Source: JAJEFO01 sp009843725 (GTDB taxonomy: Bacteria; Pseudomonadota; Alphaproteobacteria; Rhodobacterales; Rhodobacteraceae). Taken from it: a stretch of DNA of 64,000 nucleotides. The notes beneath the pieces were generated by a model. That model saw only the letters and a list, made by a program, of their open reading frames with translations. It did not search any database and had not been told where the DNA came from. This document shows positions 16,726-26,114 of this stretch, piece by piece. The stretch's first letter is position 1. Each line of letters starts with the position of its first letter. Position numbers and translations under genes: made by a program. The stretch is taken from assembly GCA_965243215.1 (NCBI GenBank), contig CBDEUJ010000005.1, forward strand, positions 744,001-808,000, given 5' to 3'.

Positions 16726-17882
16726 TGCTTGCCCGTTTGCCGCTTTGCCGCAAGGTCATGACCTGGATGACTGCACTTGCCGCGCTTGCCGCATGCGAAC
16801 CCACAACGTCGACAATAGGGCCCCTGATCAACCCGGAAGAGGAAGTGCCGGTCGCGCTGCTTGTGCCAAAGACCGCTCCGAACGGCGCAATCCTTGCGCA
16901 GTCGCTCGAAAACGCGGCGTTGATGGCGGTGGAGGACCTGGGCTCGATCGAAGTCGGTTTGCGGGTGTACGACACGGTCGGCACGCCCGATGGCGCCGCG
17001 GAGGCCGCACGACTCGCGATCCAGGACGGCGCAAAGATCATTCTCGGACCGCTGTTCGCCGAAAACGCGCGCGCCGTCGGCCAGGTGGCCGCCGCCAACG
17101 GCATCAATGTCCTGACCTTCTCCAACAACCCGGCCGCTGCGGGCGAAAACGTCTTCATCCTGGGCAACACGTTCCAGACCACCGCCGACCGGCTTGTCGA
17201 ATACGCGCTCAGCCAGGGCAAGAGCGGCATCTTCATCGTGCACGCGGACGATCCCGCGGAACGCGTGGGCGCCGAGGCGATCGAGCAGGCCGCGCGCGAG
17301 GCGGGCGGAAACGTGCTCGGCGTCCAGTCGTTCGCGCTCTCGCAACAAGGCGTGATCGACGCGATTCCCCGCATTGCAAGCAGCTTCCTTGCCAACGGCG
17401 CGGACACGATATTCGTGACTTCCGGCAATTCGGGCGCACTGCCCTTTCTGGCGGCGCTGCTGCCGGAATATGGCATTGACAGGGACACGGCACAGTTCAT
17501 CGGCCTGCAGAGGCTCGACGTGCCGTCGAGCGCGCTTTCCGTCAAGGGGCTTCAGGGGGCCTGGTTTGCAACCCCTGCGCCGGTGCTGGCCCAGCAATTC
17601 AACCGCCGTTATGCGGGCGCCTACGACTCGCAACCCAACCCGATCGCCAGCCTTGCCTATGACGGCATTGCCGCGATCGGCGCGCTTGTCGCCCAAGGCA
17701 GGAGCAATGCCCTGCGTGCAGACGCCTTGACCCAGCCCGCCGGATTTGCCGGCGTCAACGGGCCCTTCCGCTTGCTGCCAAACGGCACGAATGAACGCGG
17801 ACTTGCCGTCGCGCAGGTCGAGAACAACCAGGTGATCGTTATTGACCCCGCCCCAACAAGCTTTGGCAGCGCGGGCTTCTGA
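16725..17882 (+). CDS. Penicillin-binding protein activator, periplasmic-binding-fold lipoprotein
   Basis: A 385-aa predicted outer-membrane or periplasmic lipoprotein. The signal peptide ends in the lipobox LAALAAC near residue 24. The rest is a two-lobed type I periplasmic-binding fold (VPVALLVPKTAPNGAILAQSLENAALMAVEDL..., then IILGPLFAENARAV). Such LpoA-like proteins in alphaproteobacteria are annotated as activators of penicillin-binding proteins, and a neighbouring rsmI is also typical. No peptidoglycan activity can be proved from the sequence. It ends within the 5' end of glnD. Confidence 0.87.
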   Translation: MLARLPLCRKVMTWMTALAALAACEPTTSTIGPLINPEEEVPVALLVPKTAPNGAILAQSLENAALMAVEDLGSIEVGLRVYDTVGTPDGAAEAARLAIQDGAKIILGPLFAENARAVGQVAAANGINVLTFSNNPAAAGENVFILGNTFQTTADRLVEYALSQGKSGIFIVHADDPAERVGAEAIEQAAREAGGNVLGVQSFALSQQGVIDAIPRIASSFLANGADTIFVTSGNSGALPFLAALLPEYGIDRDTAQFIGLQRLDVPSSALSVKGLQGAWFATPAPVLAQQFNRRYAGAYDSQPNPIASLAYDGIAAIGALVAQGRSNALRADALTQPAGFAGVNGPFRLLPNGTNERGLAVAQVENNQVIVIDPAPTSFGSAGF

Positions 17883-20664
17883 GCCCCCACAGGACCCGGA
17901 CGGTCCCGCCTTTCCGGATCTGGGTCTGAGCGCGGTACAGATCTATGACGGCGCATCCGTGCTGGCCAGGATCGCGGACGACATGGGCGGCGTGCCGCTC
18001 GGGCGCGGCAACGGAACGCGAAGCCGGATAGTCGAGCATCTGGGACAGGCGGTCCAAGGCGGGCGCGCCACCGTCACTGAAGCGCTGGAGGCAAGGCCGT
18101 TCGCATCACGCGACACGGTGCTTGCATTCCGGCACCTGACCGATGGCGTGGTTGAGACCGTCTTTCAGGCCACGTCGACCTGGCTCCACCCCAACCCCAA
18201 CCCGACGGACGGCGAACGCATCGCGGTTCTCGCTGTCGGCGGCTACGGACGGGGAGAGATGGCGCCATACTCGGACGTGGATCTTCTGTTCCTCATGCCC
18301 TGGAAAGTCACGCCCTGGGCCGAAAGCCTGATCGAAAGCATGCTCTACGTGCTCTGGGACCTGCATCTGAAAGTGGGGCATGCAACACGGAACGTAACCG
18401 ACTGCATCCGGCTCGGGCATGACGACCACACGATCCGCACGGCGCTTCTGGAACATCGCTTCCTGGTCGGCAACAGCACACTGGCCGATGAGCTGGCGGC
18501 CCGGTTGAAAAGGGAGCTCTTCAGCAAGACGGTCTCCGAATTCATCGAATCCAAGCTTCAGGAACGCAACTCCCGCCACCGCCGTCACGGAGGTCGGCGG
18601 TACATCATCGAACCCAACATAAAGGAGGGCAAGGGCGGCTTGAGGGACCTCCAGACCCTCTTCTGGATCGGGAAGTACATTCACGGCGTATCGGATGCCG
18701 CGGAACTGGTGCGGACAGGCCTGCTGAGCGCCGAGGAATACCAGAAGTTCCGCGCCGCCGAGACATTTCTCATGGCGGTCCGGTGCCATCTCCACATGCT
18801 TGCCGGACGCGCGGTGGACCAGCTGACCATTGACGTTCAGCCAATGCTTGCGGAACGGCTTGGCTACAAGGACGGGGCAGACCGTCCAGCCGTCGAGCGC
18901 TTCATGCTGGACTACTTCCGTCACGCCACGGTGGTCGGGGAACTCACCCGCATCTTCCTGACGGCGCTGGAGGCGAAGCACGTCAAGAAGGCGCCGTCGC
19001 TCGCAAGCCTCTTCCAGCGACGAAAGCGTGTGGATGACCAGTACATGCTGCGCCACAACCGCCTGGACATTGCCGACGAGCAGGCCTTCCTGGCGGACAA
19101 GCTGAACCTGTTGAGGATCTTCGAGGAAGCGCTGAGCACGGGGTACCTGATCCACCCGGACGCCATGCGGCTGATCACGGCAAACCTTGGCTTGATCGAC
19201 GACGAAATGCGCCGGTCGCCCGAGGCGAACCGGATCTTCTTCGACACGCTTCTTGAACACGGAAATCCCGAGAGAGCGCTCCGGCGCATGAACGAACTCG
19301 GCGTGCTCGCGGCACTTGTCCCGGAATTCGAGCCCATCGTGGCGATGATGCAGTTCAACATGTACCACCACTACACGGTGGACGAGCACACCATCCAGTG
19401 CATCTCGAACCTGGCAGGGATCGAGCGCGGCGAACTGGTCGAGGAACTGCCGGTGGCGAGCGGCATCCTGGAAAGAGGCGTCAACAGGAAGGTCCTCTAC
19501 ACGGCGCTTCTGCTGCACGACATCGGAAAGGGCCGCAAGCAGGACCACTCGATCCTCGGGGCACATATCGCCCGCAAGGCCGCGCGACGGTTCGGGCTCT
19601 CCGAGAGCGAGGTGGAAACGGTCGAGTGGCTTGTCCGCTACCATCTCCTGATGTCTGACGTGGCCCAGAAGCGCGACCTGTCGGAACCCCGCACGGTGCG
19701 CGACTTTGCGAAGGCGGTTCAATCCCGGGAAAGACTCGACCTGCTGACCGTGCTGACGGTCTGCGACATCCGGGGTGTAGGCCCGGGCACCTGGAACAAC
19801 TGGAAAGCGCAGTTGCTGCGCGACCTGCACGCGATGACGGCGGATGCCCTTGAACGCGGGATGGAGGCCATCAATCGCGGCAGCATGGAGTCGGAGGCCA
19901 AGTCCGCGCTCCGCGAAGCGCTGGCGGACTGGGACGAAGAGGCCCTCCAGCACGAGACCTCCCGTCACTACGGCCCCTATTGGCAGGGTCTGCCGCATGA
20001 CGCGCACCTGGTCCTGGCGCGCTTGCTCTCGGGCATCGGCGACAGCGAAATCCGGAGTGACCTGATGCCTGACGAGGCACGGGATGCGACTCGAATCTGC
20101 TTTGCGCTCGCGGACCATCCGGGCATCTTCGCCCGACTGTCCGGCGCGCTGGCCCTTGCAGGCGCGAATGTCGTCGACGCGCGGACCTACACGTCCTCCG
20201 ACGGCTATGCGACCGCCGTCTTCTGGATCCAGGACAGGGACGGAAGCCCTTACGGCACGGACCAGATGCAGCGACTGCGAGGCGTGATCGAAAGGACTTT
20301 GAAGGGCGAGACCTTGCCGCGTGAATCGCTCGCCAGCCGGGACCGGCGGAAGATGAAGGAGCGCGCCTTCGGCGTGCCGACCTCCATCTCGTTCGACAAC
20401 GAGGGCTCGGACATCTACACGATCATCGAAGTCGACACGCGCGACCGCCCGGGGCTGCTCTACGACCTTGCGCTCGCGCTCGCGCAGTCGAATGTCTACA
20501 TTGCAAGCGCCGTCATCGCGACATACGGCGCGCAGGTCGTCGACACATTCTACGTGAAGGACATGTTCGGCCTCAAATACCATTCGAAATCAAAGCAAGG
20601 GACGCTTGAAGCACGTCTCCGCGCCGCCATCGAGGCAGGCGCCGAACGGGCCGCCGCGCCATGA
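17842..20664 (+). CDS. glnD: Bifunctional [protein-PII] uridylyltransferase/uridylyl-removing enzyme
   Basis: A nitrogen sensor that adds UMP to PII proteins when glutamine is low and removes it when glutamine is high, thereby steering glutamine synthetase and NtrBC. Domains in order are a nucleotidyltransferase (GGYGRGEMAPYSDVD near residue 133, with the catalytic Asp pair), a GlnD PII-uridylyltransferase helical domain (EPNIKEGKGGLRDLQTLFWIG), an HD hydrolase (LLHDIGKGRKQDHS near residue 560), and two C-terminal ACT domains that bind glutamine. About 940 aa is normal. The start is uncertain. TTG at 17842 gives the expected N-terminal length and overlaps the preceding gene by 41 bases; ATG at 17983 is the first ATG and would shorten the protein by 47 residues. 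Confidence 0.96.
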   Translation: MTPPQQALAARASEPPQDPDGPAFPDLGLSAVQIYDGASVLARIADDMGGVPLGRGNGTRSRIVEHLGQAVQGGRATVTEALEARPFASRDTVLAFRHLTDGVVETVFQATSTWLHPNPNPTDGERIAVLAVGGYGRGEMAPYSDVDLLFLMPWKVTPWAESLIESMLYVLWDLHLKVGHATRNVTDCIRLGHDDHTIRTALLEHRFLVGNSTLADELAARLKRELFSKTVSEFIESKLQERNSRHRRHGGRRYIIEPNIKEGKGGLRDLQTLFWIGKYIHGVSDAAELVRTGLLSAEEYQKFRAAETFLMAVRCHLHMLAGRAVDQLTIDVQPMLAERLGYKDGADRPAVERFMLDYFRHATVVGELTRIFLTALEAKHVKKAPSLASLFQRRKRVDDQYMLRHNRLDIADEQAFLADKLNLLRIFEEALSTGYLIHPDAMRLITANLGLIDDEMRRSPEANRIFFDTLLEHGNPERALRRMNELGVLAALVPEFEPIVAMMQFNMYHHYTVDEHTIQCISNLAGIERGELVEELPVASGILERGVNRKVLYTALLLHDIGKGRKQDHSILGAHIARKAARRFGLSESEVETVEWLVRYHLLMSDVAQKRDLSEPRTVRDFAKAVQSRERLDLLTVLTVCDIRGVGPGTWNNWKAQLLRDLHAMTADALERGMEAINRGSMESEAKSALREALADWDEEALQHETSRHYGPYWQGLPHDAHLVLARLLSGIGDSEIRSDLMPDEARDATRICFALADHPGIFARLSGALALAGANVVDARTYTSSDGYATAVFWIQDRDGSPYGTDQMQRLRGVIERTLKGETLPRESLASRDRRKMKERAFGVPTSISFDNEGSDIYTIIEVDTRDRPGLLYDLALALAQSNVYIASAVIATYGAQVVDTFYVKDMFGLKYHSKSKQGTLEARLRAAIEAGAERAAAP

Positions 20665-20707
20665 TCCCCGACGTGACACGGCGGAAGCGGCGCGGCGCGG
20701 CGATTCC

Positions 20708-22279
20708 ATGACCGCGATTCGGCTGATGTCCGGCGCCGTGACGGTGGGGGCATGGACGTTCCTGTCGCGCATACTCGGCTTTGTCCGTGACATCCTGATC
20801 GCGGCATGGCTTGGAAGCGGTCCCGTGGCGGAGGCATTCCTCGTGGCCTTCTCCCTTCCCAACATGTTCCGGCGGTTCTTTGCGGAAGGCGCCTTCAACA
20901 TGGCCTTCGTGCCCATGTTCGCAAGGAAGCTGGAGGTCGGCGAGGATGCGCACGGCTTTGCGCGAAACGCCCTGTCGGGGCTGACGCTGATCCTTGTCGT
21001 CATCGCGGTTCTCGGCACGGTCTTCATGCCGTGGCTCGTCCTGGCAATGGCCAGCGGGTTTGCGAACGACATGCGCTTCGACGCGGCCGTCACGCTTGGA
21101 CGGATCGTGTTTGTCTACATCGTGTTCATCTCGCTCGCCGCGCTCTTTTCCGGAGTCCTGAACGCGGGCGGAAAATTCGCCGCGGCCGCGGCCGCGCCGG
21201 TGCTCCTGAACATCGTCCTGATCGGCGCGCTGGTCCTTGCGGAGCTTGGCTACGGACGCTCCGTGATCGGGGAGGCGGACAGCGCGCGCCATGGCACGCT
21301 CCTGGCGTGCGGCGTGGTCCTTGCCGGCATTGCGCAGCTCGCCCTCGTCTGGTCGGCGGCGCGGACGGCCGGCTTCGGCCTCCGCCCCGGCTGGCCGCGC
21401 TGGACCCCCGAACTCAAGCGACTTGCCGTGATTGCCGCGCCCGCCATGCTGGCTGGCGGTGTCGTGCAGGTCAATCTCCTCGTGGGCCGGCAAGTGGCAA
21501 GCTACTTTGACGGCGCCATCGTTTGGCTGTCCTTCGCCGACCGGCTCTACCAGCTTCCCCTCGGCGTTGTCGGGATCGCGATCGGGATCGTGCTCCTGCC
21601 GGACCTGTCGCGTCGCCTGGCGGCCGGAGACACGGAAGGCGGCCGGTTCGCGTTCTCGAGGGCGGTCGAGATGTCCCTGGCCCTGGCCATTCCCGCCGCT
21701 GCCGCGCTCGCAGTGATTCCGGCGGCGATGGTGCGCACGCTGTTCGAGCATGGGGCGTTCGGGCCGACCGACACGGCTGCCACGGCGCTGGCCACCGCGG
21801 TCTACGGCCTTGGTCTCCCGGCCTTCGTGCTGCAAAAGGCCTTGCAGCCGCTCTACTTTGCGCGACAGGACACGGTGAGGCCGTTCCGCTTCGCCGCCGC
21901 TGCGATGCTGGTCAATGCGTTCCTTGCGATCGGGCTTGCGCCGTTCATCGGCTATGTCGCCGCGGCAATCGGCACGACGCTTGCAGCGTGGTTCATGCTG
22001 GCACTGCTTCACCTTGGGTCGCGAAAAATGGGCCGGGCCGCCCAGCTGGACGCCCAGGTCCGAAAGCGCGTGCCGCGCATGCTTCTGGCAACGGCGGCGA
22101 TGGCCGCAGGGCTTTGGCTGCTGGATCGCCTGCTGGCCCCCGTCGCGGCGACGGGCGAGCTTGCCGCGATCGCCGGCCTCGCCCTGCTCTGCGTTCTGGG
22201 GCTCCTGATCTATGGCGTTGCAGGCATTGCCCTCGGGGCGTTTTCCGTTGCCGAACTCAGGAAAGCGATGCAGCGGTAG
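20708..22279 (+). CDS. murJ: Lipid II flippase MurJ
   Basis: A 523-aa inner-membrane MOP-superfamily flippase that moves lipid II to the periplasm for peptidoglycan synthesis. The N-terminus MTAIRLMSGAVTVGAWTFLSRILGFVRDILIAAWLG is typical, and about 14 hydrophobic helices follow. The conserved Arg-rich loop NMFRRFFAEGAFNMAFVPMF (about residue 52) and RQDTVRPFRFA are present. The frame is open further upstream, but ATG at 20708 gives the family N-terminus. It lies 43 bases after glnD, probably in the same transcript, and converges with the rhomboid-like gene 11 bases downstream. Confidence 0.96.
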   Translation: MTAIRLMSGAVTVGAWTFLSRILGFVRDILIAAWLGSGPVAEAFLVAFSLPNMFRRFFAEGAFNMAFVPMFARKLEVGEDAHGFARNALSGLTLILVVIAVLGTVFMPWLVLAMASGFANDMRFDAAVTLGRIVFVYIVFISLAALFSGVLNAGGKFAAAAAAPVLLNIVLIGALVLAELGYGRSVIGEADSARHGTLLACGVVLAGIAQLALVWSAARTAGFGLRPGWPRWTPELKRLAVIAAPAMLAGGVVQVNLLVGRQVASYFDGAIVWLSFADRLYQLPLGVVGIAIGIVLLPDLSRRLAAGDTEGGRFAFSRAVEMSLALAIPAAAALAVIPAAMVRTLFEHGAFGPTDTAATALATAVYGLGLPAFVLQKALQPLYFARQDTVRPFRFAAAAMLVNAFLAIGLAPFIGYVAAAIGTTLAAWFMLALLHLGSRKMGRAAQLDAQVRKRVPRMLLATAAMAAGLWLLDRLLAPVAATGELAAIAGLALLCVLGLLIYGVAGIALGAFSVAELRKAMQR

Positions 22280-22290
22280 ACGGGATTCGG

Positions 22291-22977
22291 CTATCGCCGC
22301 CGCATCCGGTCCAGCAACCCGCGAAGCGCACCGCGTGCAAGCGCAGGAGCGAGCACGAATCCCAGCGCAAAGCCGGCCGCATCCGCCACCCAGTCGTTCG
22401 AACCGCCGAAGACGATCGCGAATCCAAGCTGGATTCCAAGCAGGAATCCTATCAGCGTGAAGGCGCGGTACTGGTTCTGCCCGGTGGCGCCGTACCCGAC
22501 CCAAAGCAGGAAGGTGTAGGCGCCGATCAGGCCGTAGACCGACGGGAAGCCGCCGATCAGCGGAAACTCGTCACTTGTCAGGCCGGCAAAGATCAGGGCG
22601 CCAAAGGCGCCGCAGCAGAAGAACAGGACAAGGACGGCGAGGTTGCCCAGCACCTCGCCCACGAGCTTCCCCATTGCCAGGAGGAACACGATCACGAAAG
22701 TCGCATGGGCGAATCCCTGATGTATGAAGGGATAGGTGACGAACCGGCGAAGATGCTCGGGCATCCAGTTGCCGGTTTCGATGATCCAGGCCAAAAGCGG
22801 ACCATAGAAGGCAAATTCCCGAATCGCTTCCGTGCGCCAGCCAATTGCAGCCGGTCCGCCGACATACCCCCGGGATCCAAACGCCAGAAGCGCTTCGATC
22901 ACGAAAATCACCGCCGCCAAGGCCACGACCGCCGGCGGCAGGGCATTGAAGGTCGGCTGCAATCCATCGTCCCGCAT
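22291..22977 (-). CDS. Rhomboid-family membrane protein, apparent pseudoprotease
   Basis: A 228-aa protein with about six membrane helices that belongs to the rhomboid family by fold. The catalytic residues look absent. The usual GxSG segment reads IGGFPSVYGLIGAY, with the Ser shifted by two positions, and the helix-6 His position in the AH-x-x-G motif reads DWVADAAGF with Asp. It may be an inactive chaperone-like rhomboid, but that is inference. ATG at 22977 is chosen because AAAGG stands 7 bases before it and the protein starts MRDDGLQPTFNALPPAVV. The longer open frame would run into trpS. It is divergent from trpS with 75 bases between. Confidence 0.85.
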   Translation of the reverse strand: MRDDGLQPTFNALPPAVVALAAVIFVIEALLAFGSRGYVGGPAAIGWRTEAIREFAFYGPLLAWIIETGNWMPEHLRRFVTYPFIHQGFAHATFVIVFLLAMGKLVGEVLGNLAVLVLFFCCGAFGALIFAGLTSDEFPLIGGFPSVYGLIGAYTFLLWVGYGATGQNQYRAFTLIGFLLGIQLGFAIVFGGSNDWVADAAGFALGFVLAPALARGALRGLLDRMRRR

Positions 22978-23052
22978 CGCTTGCCTTTCTTGACGGTGAA
23001 ACAAGCTCTCGGTAAGGCCCGCGAGCAGGAAAATCCAGAGGATCGTAGCCAC

Positions 23053-24078
23053 ATGTCGGCCCCAGCATTCACACCCCGCGTGTTTTCGGGAATCCAGCCG
23101 TCCGGCGGATTGACGCTCGGCAACTATCTCGGGGCGCTCAAGCGCTTCGTCGACTTGCAGGACGACGGCGGGCAGGAGTGCATCTACTGCCTTGTCGATC
23201 TTCACGCGATCACGACATGGCAGAAGCCGGACGACCTGGTCCGGAACACGCGCGAGGCGGCGGCGGCGTTCATGGCATCCGGCATAGATCCCCGACGGTC
23301 AATCCTGTTCAACCAGAGCCAGGCGCCGGAACACGCGCAATTGGCATGGATCTTCAATTGCGTCGCGCGCATGGGATGGATGGGCCGCATGACCCAGTGG
23401 AAGGACAAGGCCGGGAAGAACGCGGAAAACGCGTCGCTTGGCCTGTTCGCCTACCCTGCCCTCATGGCGGCGGACATTCTTGTCCATCACGCAACCCACG
23501 TGCCCGTTGGCGAAGACCAGAAGCAGCATCTGGAACTCACGCGCGACATCGCCGCGAAATTCAACCACGACTACAAGGTGGACTTCTTTCCGATTGCCGA
23601 ACCGATGATCGAAGGTCCGGCCACGCGGGTGATGAGCCTGCGTGACGGCACGAAGAAAATGTCAAAGAGCGATGCCTCGGACATGAGCCGGATCAACCTC
23701 TCGGACGATGCCGACACGATCGCCCTCAAGTTCCGGAAAGCGCGAACCGACGCGGACCCCCTGCCCGAGACCTACGGCGAACTGGAGGAACGGCCCGAAG
23801 CCCGCAACCTGATCGACATCTATGCCGGCCTGACGGGGCAGTCTCCGGATGCCGTGATGACCGAGGTCGCCGGCCAGGGATGGGGCAAGTTCAAGCCGCA
23901 TCTCGCCGAGGTTGCGGTCGAGACCATGGCACCCATCACGGGCGAGATGAACCGCCTTCTGGATGATCTTGCCGAGATCGACCGCATCCTGGGCGAAGGC
24001 GCGGCCCGTGCTCGCGAGGTCGCTGCACCCGTTCTTGCGAGAACCTACGAAATCGTCGGCATGATCTCGACCCGGTAG
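23053..24078 (+). CDS. trpS: Tryptophanyl-tRNA synthetase
   Basis: A 341-aa class I synthetase that charges tRNA-Trp with tryptophan. The HIGH-like motif is in GIQPSGGLTLGNYLG near residue 10, and the KMSKS loop is DGTKKMSKSDASD near residue 200. GEDQKQHLELTRDIA and the AMAD-like ALMAADIL are also present. ATG at 23053 gives MSAPAFTPRVFSG, the expected N-terminus; the frame is open far upstream only as a shadow of murJ. Confidence 0.98.
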   Translation: MSAPAFTPRVFSGIQPSGGLTLGNYLGALKRFVDLQDDGGQECIYCLVDLHAITTWQKPDDLVRNTREAAAAFMASGIDPRRSILFNQSQAPEHAQLAWIFNCVARMGWMGRMTQWKDKAGKNAENASLGLFAYPALMAADILVHHATHVPVGEDQKQHLELTRDIAAKFNHDYKVDFFPIAEPMIEGPATRVMSLRDGTKKMSKSDASDMSRINLSDDADTIALKFRKARTDADPLPETYGELEERPEARNLIDIYAGLTGQSPDAVMTEVAGQGWGKFKPHLAEVAVETMAPITGEMNRLLDDLAEIDRILGEGAARAREVAAPVLARTYEIVGMISTR

Positions 24079-24282
24079 CCATTCTCTTCATGGCTGGTGT
24101 CATGCAAGGGCGAATGCGCTGCCCGTCGGGCCTCCCGGTCCCTGGCAGCATGCGACTGCACGCTCCGGCAGTTCGGAATGGCTGAAGATTGCGAACGGCG
24201 CTGGCACGAAAGGCCAGCCCGCGGCCACGGCTCCCGTACGGCAACCGCCGCGCAAGGGTCTGTCCCGACAGGGAAGTCCGCG

Positions 24283-25257
24283 CTAGTTCAGGTAGGGGCC
24301 GGGGTCCACGCTGTTGAAGCCCTCGCGCACCTCGAAGTGCAGGAACGGCGGATTCGCGTCGCGCACGACCGCGATTTTCTGGCCACGCCCGACCCTGTCA
24401 CCCTTTTCAACCGCGATATTGTCCAGGCCAGCATAAACCGTCAGCAGGCTGCCTTCATGGCGAAGCACCAGGATCGGCACCTGATCGGTATCGCGCGTGA
24501 TCGCGGCGACAGTGCCCGCATCTGCAGCGACAACGGCTGTGCCGGCTGCCGCCGAAATCCCGATGCCTTCGTTCGAGCCCTTCTGGAAGGGCCGCACGAT
24601 GCTGCCCTGAACCGGCATCCTGAGGCGGGAACTGTCCGAGGCGGCCGTTTGCTCGTCCTCAAGCGCTGCTGGTCTCGCCGACGGCGCCGCCGCCGCAATC
24701 GCGGTGGATGGCAGGGGCTTCGAAGCCGACGGCGGCAACGGCGTTTCGGATCCTGATCCCGGCGTCGCGACCGTCGTGGTCTCTATGGCTCCAGCGGCTT
24801 CCGCCGGCGGAATCACCAGGTACTGGCCGACCCGAAGTTCGGGGCTGGGGCCAAGCCCGTTCCTCTCGGAGACGCTTTCGGCCGACACGCCATAGTGCCT
24901 CGCAATCGTGAACACGGTCTCTCCGGCAGCCACCCGATGGCGCACGGGAACCGAGGCCGGTGAAGCTCCGGATGTTCCGTCGGCCCTTTCTATCGCCGAA
25001 CCGGCGAGTTCAACAACGCTTGCCGAACCAGCGGCGGCATCCGGCCCGTTGCGCGTCGGCGAGAGGCTCCCGCCCCGATTGTCGGACGTCGGTGCGGAAC
25101 CAATGGCGGCACGCACGGCATCCGTCGTGTCCAGTTGCCCGGCCGCTCCCCGGAAGTCGAAATCGAAACTGCGAAGACCGTCGCCGCTGCAGGCGACGAG
25201 CGCCATCGTGCCGGACAGCAGGACAGCCAGCCGAATCGGAATCGCCAAATGAGTCAT
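24283..25257 (-). CDS. NlpD-like lipoprotein, LysM plus degenerate M23 (LytM) domain
   Basis: A 324-aa outer-membrane lipoprotein. The start is ATG at 25257, with GAGGAG 6 bases upstream, giving MTHLAIPIRLAVLLSGTMALVAC with a lipobox. A LysM peptidoglycan-binding repeat follows near residue 110 (AAGETVFTIARHYGVS...). The C-terminus has a LytM fold (GSIVRPFQKGSNEGIGIS...) in which the metal ligands are missing: the first H-x-x-x-D is absent and the H-x-H strand reads FLHFEVR. NlpD and EnvC relatives lacking these residues activate amidases rather than cut peptidoglycan, so an amidase-activator role in cell separation is likely. It follows surE and pcm on the same strand, a common order. Confidence 0.92.
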   Translation of the reverse strand: MTHLAIPIRLAVLLSGTMALVACSGDGLRSFDFDFRGAAGQLDTTDAVRAAIGSAPTSDNRGGSLSPTRNGPDAAAGSASVVELAGSAIERADGTSGASPASVPVRHRVAAGETVFTIARHYGVSAESVSERNGLGPSPELRVGQYLVIPPAEAAGAIETTTVATPGSGSETPLPPSASKPLPSTAIAAAAPSARPAALEDEQTAASDSSRLRMPVQGSIVRPFQKGSNEGIGISAAAGTAVVAADAGTVAAITRDTDQVPILVLRHEGSLLTVYAGLDNIAVEKGDRVGRGQKIAVVRDANPPFLHFEVREGFNSVDPGPYLN

Positions 25258-25385
25258 GTCGCTGCTCCTCGCACCTGATGCCGCAACCATCTCCGGACCG
25301 TCGGCAATGTCGCGTGGCGCACCTGCCTGTACTTCACTGTCGCGACACTGTCCGCACCATAGCATTGATTGCCCGATCCACGCCA

Positions 25386-25405
25386 ACAAAAAACGGCCGG
25401 CCGCA
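25386..25405 (-). terminator. Possible weak terminator between pcm and the NlpD-like gene
   Basis: On the minus strand a GC palindrome CGGCCGGCCG is followed directly by six Ts. The stem can only be very short, so this is weak support for termination after pcm. Confidence 0.25.
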
Positions 25406-25472
25406 CTGATGCCGCCTTTTGCCCGACGCTGATGCACGCTGCCGGCGCGGGACATCCTCTCCAGGTCCGGCC

Positions 25473-26114
25473 CTATCCTTCGCCCATGCCCTCGATGAGC
25501 GGCACGAAACGCACCTGCAGGAGCTCGTCGTAATCGAATCCGGTTTCGGTCCGGGTGACCTTGATCAGGACCTGCACTGCGTCGGACCGGCCCACGGGCA
25601 CGACCATGATGCCGCCGGTCTTCAGCTCGGCAAGGAGCGGTCCTGGCGGGTCCTCAGCGGCCGCGGTCACGATGATCCGGTCAAACGGCGCCTGTTCGGG
25701 GAATCCCCGGGTTCCATCCGAGGTCATTGCCGTGATGTTGGCCAGTCCCAGGCGATCGAAGACCTCCCGCGCCTCGCGGACCAGCCGCCCGTGCCGGTCG
25801 ACCGTGTAGACCCGGCGCGCCAGCAGACTGAGGACGGCCGCCTGGTAGCCCGATCCGGTGCCGATCTCCAGCACCTTGTGGCGCGGGGCGACGGCGAGCG
25901 CCTGCGTCATGAGGCCAACGATGGCCGGCTGGCTGATCGTCTGGCCGCAAGCGATCGGAAGCGGCGTGTCCTCATAGGCTCGCTCGGCGAAGATGCCTCT
26001 CACGAAGTCCCCCCGGTCAATCGTCTCCATGGCTTCAAGGACGCGCGCATCCGTCACCCCGTGCTGGCGGAGCGAAAACACGAACTGCATGCGCTGCTCG
26101 TCCTTGAGAGTCAT
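25473..26114 (-). CDS. pcm: Protein-L-isoaspartate O-methyltransferase
   Basis: A 213-aa SAM-dependent enzyme that methylates isoaspartyl residues in aged proteins to start their repair. The SAM motif I is VLEIGTGSGYQAAVLSLLA near residue 78. The preceding substrate segment PLPIACGQTISQPAIVG is the family hallmark. The post-motif region DRIIVTAAAEDPPGPLLAEL is also typical. Its start overlaps the surE stop (ATGA), so surE and pcm are coupled, as in many proteobacteria. Confidence 0.97.
   Translation of the reverse strand: MTLKDEQRMQFVFSLRQHGVTDARVLEAMETIDRGDFVRGIFAERAYEDTPLPIACGQTISQPAIVGLMTQALAVAPRHKVLEIGTGSGYQAAVLSLLARRVYTVDRHGRLVREAREVFDRLGLANITAMTSDGTRGFPEQAPFDRIIVTAAAEDPPGPLLAELKTGGIMVVPVGRSDAVQVLIKVTRTETGFDYDELLQVRFVPLIEGMGEG

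Noticed and set aside
18106..20583. Long minus-strand frame of 825 codons opposite glnD
   Set aside because: It mirrors a gene with unmistakable GlnD domains. GC-rich codon bias leaves the antisense frame open, and the translation has no recognisable domain.
20573..22504. Minus-strand frame of 643 codons opposite murJ
   Set aside because: Antisense shadow of murJ; composition is Arg/Gly/His-rich without any domain.
22978..23205. N-terminal extension of the rhomboid-like protein
   Set aside because: It overlaps the trpS start region on the opposite strand, and a good ribosome site supports ATG at 22977.
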